Shown here: positions 38,104 through 40,811 of the stretch, piece after piece
How the letters are laid out: each line of letters begins with the position of its first letter
How positions within the stretch are numbered: the first letter of the stretch is position 1
Origin: an uncultured Verrucomicrobiota bacterium
GTDB lineage: Bacteria; Verrucomicrobiota; Verrucomicrobiia; Opitutales; Intestinicryptomonadaceae
Reading direction: 5' to 3'
Assembly: GCA_949293415.1 (NCBI GenBank)
Contig: CASFDK010000010.1
Span: forward strand, 1-40,811
Length of the DNA stretch: 40,811 bases
Notes under the pieces: generated by a model
Seen by the model: only the letters and a program-made list of their open reading frames with translations
The model's database searches: none
Told to the model about the DNA's origin: nothing
Position numbers and translations under genes: made by a program

Positions 38104-40185
38104 CTATTTTTTCAGGCGGATGTCGTAGAGTTTGTAGCCTATTTCCCTGACTTTTTCTATTGTCTCGGGATAGGGCTTGTCGGCGACATCGGTGAAGCCC
38201 ACTTGGAAGTTTTCGCCGTCGAAACGCCCCGTTACCGCTTGGTCGGAGAACTGGTGCCAGTGCGTGCCGATGAAGTTGGGGTGTTCAAGCGCACTGCGCA
38301 CATAGTCATAGTACGACTGTCCGCGCGCCTTCTGGTTGTCGCGGCGGATGAGCGAGGGATGGAAGAGCCCGCGGTCGGTCGCTCCGAAGTGGAATTCGCC
38401 AATCATGACGGGCTTGTCGATGCCTTCGGGGAGTTTGAACCATTTGAGGTCGTCGCGGTAGATGTTGTAGCTGAGAACGTCGCAGTACTTTGCGCCGATG
38501 CGGATGAGCGGCTCGTTCGAGCCCGAGAAACGGCAGCCCATATAGAGCTTGTTCGGGGCGAGTTTCTTTATTCCGTCGCGGATTTTTTTGAAGTATGTTT
38601 CGGTCGTCAGACGGTTGAAGTCGAGCAGGTCTGATTCGAGCGCGTGCTCGGGTACTTCGCATTTTTCGAGGAAGTCGTTCCAGTCGGCGTACGAGCTTTT
38701 CCACGCGGCGTTGAGCTTTGCGATGTCGCCGTATTTGTCTTTCAGAATGTCGCGGAAAGTCTTTTTTGCCGCCGATGTCGCGGGCGACAGCAGCGTGTTT
38801 TTCGAGAGCGTCACGGGCGAGCCCCAGTGGATTTCGTTGTCGACGAAAAAGCCCAAACACCACGGATCGTTGAGTTGTCCTTTTCGGGCGAGCAGGCAGT
38901 TTTCGATTCCCTTTTCGAACTCCTTCGAGAACACGTCGGGGAAGGGCCACCACAGCCCCTCCTTGCCGCCGAGCGCGGGAACTTCGGGCGGTTTAAGCTC
39001 GAATCTGTCGATGTAGGGCGTGCGGCGCATCATAAAAATGCTTTCGTCGGAACTGTTGGCGATTGTGTTCAAGCCCCAGCTGCGGAGTCGGCGGTGCGCG
39101 GAGTCGGCGAATTTTTGCCGCCAGTCTTTGCCGTATTTGCGGTAGAGGTTTGCGGCGGAAAAGTCGTAGGTATTTTTTATTCCGCGGCGCACGTAGTAGG
39201 GCGCAAGAAGAGCGTCTTTTGTCGTGTAGAACAGGGCGAATTCCGAGCCTTGCGCGGGCAGGTCTTCGAAATAAAATTCCCTGCCGTCGAGCGGCGTAAT
39301 CGCCGAAGACGGCGAGACTCTTACGACGCCGTGCGACCAAAACAGATTGCCGAGCGGGTCGATTAACCACCACTTGCCGTCGACTTTCTTTACATAGAAA
39401 TGCCCCGTTGCCTCGAATTTCCGACCGTTTTCAAGCCCGCCGAATTTGTCGCGGTTTGCGGGCGACGGGTGGGCGGCGATATCCTTTTCCTCGGCGATTG
39501 CGGCGGCTTTGATGTCTGCGTCGGAATGCACCTTGCCCTGCCACTCCCTAAATTTGAACTGTCCGTATTTGTCCACGAAAGGGAAAAACCGTTTTTCGTC
39601 CAACGAATACCAGCTTGGGGTTTTTCTTTTTGACGAGTCTTTTGCGACGAAACGTTTGATTTTAAAATGCGGCTCGGCGGATGTCCACGCGGCGTAGACC
39701 GTGACGACTTTGATTTTCGTGAAGTCGCGCGGATAGTTTTTTTCGTGGTTGCCGTCGCCGAACGGGTATTCGCGCATACCCTTCATTTTTTCGGCTATCG
39801 ACTTGTCGGGGCAGGGCGCGGGAAAACTAATCAAAACCGTTTTCGATTCGAGCGGATTCACACGTGCGCCGATTGACGAAAGTGATGTTTTGAAGGGGGT
39901 CTTTTCGTCGTTGCGGATGTGCACGCGGATGTCGACCCCGCGGGCGGCGGACAGGTTTTCGACATCGATTTCAAAGTCGAGATTTTTCGATAAGTCCCAT
40001 TCGCCTTTGAACTCGATTTGCTTCGTGGATGTCAGCTCGATTGAATCGGGATGGTTGACTATGTTTTTGCCTTTTGGCACGCCTATATTTTTCGATGCGT
40101 CGAAAAAGGTGATGTCGCCCGCAAATATCGATTGCGCGAAAACGGAAAATGCGACTGCCGCTGTCGGAAGATTGAATTTCATCAT
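38104..40185 (-). CDS. secreted GH50-like (agarase-type) glycoside hydrolase
   Basis: 693-residue exported enzyme. The signal peptide ends near residue 22 (QSIFA). Residues 25-185 form a CBM-like beta-sandwich (ITFFDASKNIGVPKG...AWTSAEPHFKIKRFVA). The catalytic barrel has WWLIDPLGNLFWSHGVVRV, a typical agarase strand, FFVDNEIHWG with acid/base Glu451, and MIGEFHFGATDRG with nucleophile Glu597. The GEFHFGxxDRG segment is what leads me to GH50 beta-agarases; GH42 or GH86 remain possible. Agar or related galactan is therefore the best guess at substrate, and the LacZ-type GH2 downstream could act on the released galactosides (inference). It is transcribed ahead of GH2, nth and miaA. Confidence 0.82.
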   Translation of the reverse strand: MMKFNLPTAAVAFSVFAQSIFAGDITFFDASKNIGVPKGKNIVNHPDSIELTSTKQIEFKGEWDLSKNLDFEIDVENLSAARGVDIRVHIRNDEKTPFKTSLSSIGARVNPLESKTVLISFPAPCPDKSIAEKMKGMREYPFGDGNHEKNYPRDFTKIKVVTVYAAWTSAEPHFKIKRFVAKDSSKRKTPSWYSLDEKRFFPFVDKYGQFKFREWQGKVHSDADIKAAAIAEEKDIAAHPSPANRDKFGGLENGRKFEATGHFYVKKVDGKWWLIDPLGNLFWSHGVVRVSPSSAITPLDGREFYFEDLPAQGSEFALFYTTKDALLAPYYVRRGIKNTYDFSAANLYRKYGKDWRQKFADSAHRRLRSWGLNTIANSSDESIFMMRRTPYIDRFELKPPEVPALGGKEGLWWPFPDVFSKEFEKGIENCLLARKGQLNDPWCLGFFVDNEIHWGSPVTLSKNTLLSPATSAAKKTFRDILKDKYGDIAKLNAAWKSSYADWNDFLEKCEVPEHALESDLLDFNRLTTETYFKKIRDGIKKLAPNKLYMGCRFSGSNEPLIRIGAKYCDVLSYNIYRDDLKWFKLPEGIDKPVMIGEFHFGATDRGLFHPSLIRRDNQKARGQSYYDYVRSALEHPNFIGTHWHQFSDQAVTGRFDGENFQVGFTDVADKPYPETIEKVREIGYKLYDIRLKK

Positions 40186-40308
40186 ATATATGTATGCGTA
40201 TTGTGTATTTCAGGTTGCCTAAAAGCACCACAAGGAGAGGAGAGTTTTTTGGGGTTATTGCGTAAAGTCAACAAAATAAGACGCAACGAAAAAAAAGAAA
40301 AAATGTAA

Positions 40309-40336
40309 TTGACTTGCCTCTAAAAAAAGGCACACT
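40309..40336 (+). promoter_or_regulatory. candidate promoter of tRNA-Thr
   Basis: TTGACT (40309-40314), 16 bp, then CACACT (40331-40336), preceding the tRNA by 19 bases. A start near 40343 leaves a short 5' leader. The rest of 40186-40308 is the AT-rich upstream region of the GH50-like gene, with no clear motif. Confidence 0.45.
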
Positions 40337-40353
40337 AGCTAACCTTATTGAAC

Positions 40354-40428
<75 letters not shown>

Positions 40429-40508
40429 CTGTTTTTTCGATTTTCAGCCGCAACTCATCGCGGTTTTTTTTTGTGCCCAAACGCCGCCGCTGCAAAACCG
40501 GTTGCAGT

Positions 40509-40811
40509 ACATGGGTCAACACCAAAGAGAGTGGATTTTAATGAAAGACGCCACATAGAACCAAGACCCTCAATCTGTAATTTTGGAAGTTTTTATAACC
40601 GTAAGCCATTCGTTGTATCAGTTTCATTTTCCTATGGAAGCCTTCGGTTATTGAGTTGTTTTTTGTAAATCTCCACATTCGGATTACCGGCGCAAACCAG
40701 TCGCTTATGGTTTCTGCTAACCGCTCAAACTCTTGTGTCGCTTCGTATTTCATCTGTTTCATCATTGCTTTCAGTTCTCTTATATTTCTCTTACATTCCT
40801 TTGGCGTTTGA
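40509..40811 (-). mobile_element. ISL3-family insertion sequence, partial, runs off the right edge
   Basis: The transposase C-terminus lies at 40538-40811 on the minus strand. The element end beyond the stop is probably near 40509-40515, where GGGTCAACACCAAAGAGAG resembles ISL3 terminal inverted repeats. The other end and the target duplication are outside the window or not identifiable. It sits about 80 bp downstream of tRNA-Thr. Between them, 40429-40508 has a T-rich run and nothing clear. Confidence 0.6.
40538..40811 (-). CDS. ISL3 family transposase, C-terminal part
   Basis: The frame is open to the right edge, so only the last 90 or so residues are visible. It includes KRNIRELKAMMKQMKYEATQ and then FTKNNSITEGFHRKMKLIQRMAYGYKNFQNYRLRVLVLCG. 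The S-x-x-E-G-x-x-x-K-x-K-x-I-x-R-x-x-Y-G-x-x-N-F segment is the hallmark end of DDE_Tnp_ISL3 domains and carries the final catalytic Glu. The stop at 40538-40540 is normal, so the gene may be intact; its N-terminal zinc-finger and helix-turn-helix parts would be outside the window. Codon use is more AT-rich than the neighbours, in keeping with a mobile gene. Confidence 0.85.
   Translation of the reverse strand, partial: QTPKECKRNIRELKAMMKQMKYEATQEFERLAETISDWFAPVIRMWRFTKNNSITEGFHRKMKLIQRMAYGYKNFQNYRLRVLVLCGVFH

Overview
The window looks like a chromosomal segment of a polysaccharide-degrading member of the Verrucomicrobiota (Opitutae-like, possibly gut or marine). This is inference. It rests on a block of five prepilin-type proteins resembling the 'Verru_Chthon cassette' families, on several secreted glycoside hydrolases with agarase-like or laminarinase-like features, on gatCAB, and on frequent absence of Shine-Dalgarno sequences. 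Codon bias produces long antisense shadow ORFs opposite nearly every real gene. No rRNA, 16S or cas gene is present to settle the taxonomy.

Layout. 1-534: the end of a CRISPR array (36-nt repeats, 30-nt spacers, type II-like, one spacer duplicated), followed by a coding-like remnant. 783-3216: argH and obgE. 3258-7711: five pseudopilin genes and a small unknown gene, apparently one operon. 7731-13530: queH, a glutamine amidotransferase, a YgiQ-type radical SAM gene, a secreted GH16 enzyme and a ROK sugar kinase. 13652-16913: truA-ruvX divergent from dnaA, with an AT-rich 644-bp gap that is a candidate replication origin. 17064-23067: an SGNH esterase, pta, an ABC-F ATPase and a WbpM/CapD-type sugar-nucleotide enzyme. 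23144-25988: a chagasin-like protease-inhibitor lipoprotein divergent from a secreted GH39/clan GH-A-like enzyme. 26132-30695: gatC-gatA-gatB plus an M48 membrane protease. 30923-32656: a NIF3 protein and a secreted mutarotase-like protein. 32684-40185 (minus strand): GH50-like enzyme, LamG-containing GH2 enzyme, nth and miaA, the last three joined by overlapping stop and start codons. 40356-40811: tRNA-Thr(CGT) and the end of an ISL3-family element that runs off the window.

How the genes fit together. The secreted GH16, GH39-like, GH2, GH50-like, SGNH and mutarotase-like proteins suggest breakdown of galactose- or glucose-containing algal or host glycans. The ROK kinase and Pta could process the resulting sugars and acetyl units. 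dnaA, gatCAB, truA, miaA, queH and nth are housekeeping. The strongest unexplained signal is a family of composite hairpin repeats (8291-8433, 12279-12396, 12465-12576, 30733-30856). They share the same ordered palindromes, several with stem changes that preserve pairing. One supplies the C-terminal codons of queH and another contains part of the stop codon of the ROK gene. A second theme is hairpins that overlap or abut start codons (queH, the ABC-F gene, the GH2 gene), which could act as attenuators or translational switches.
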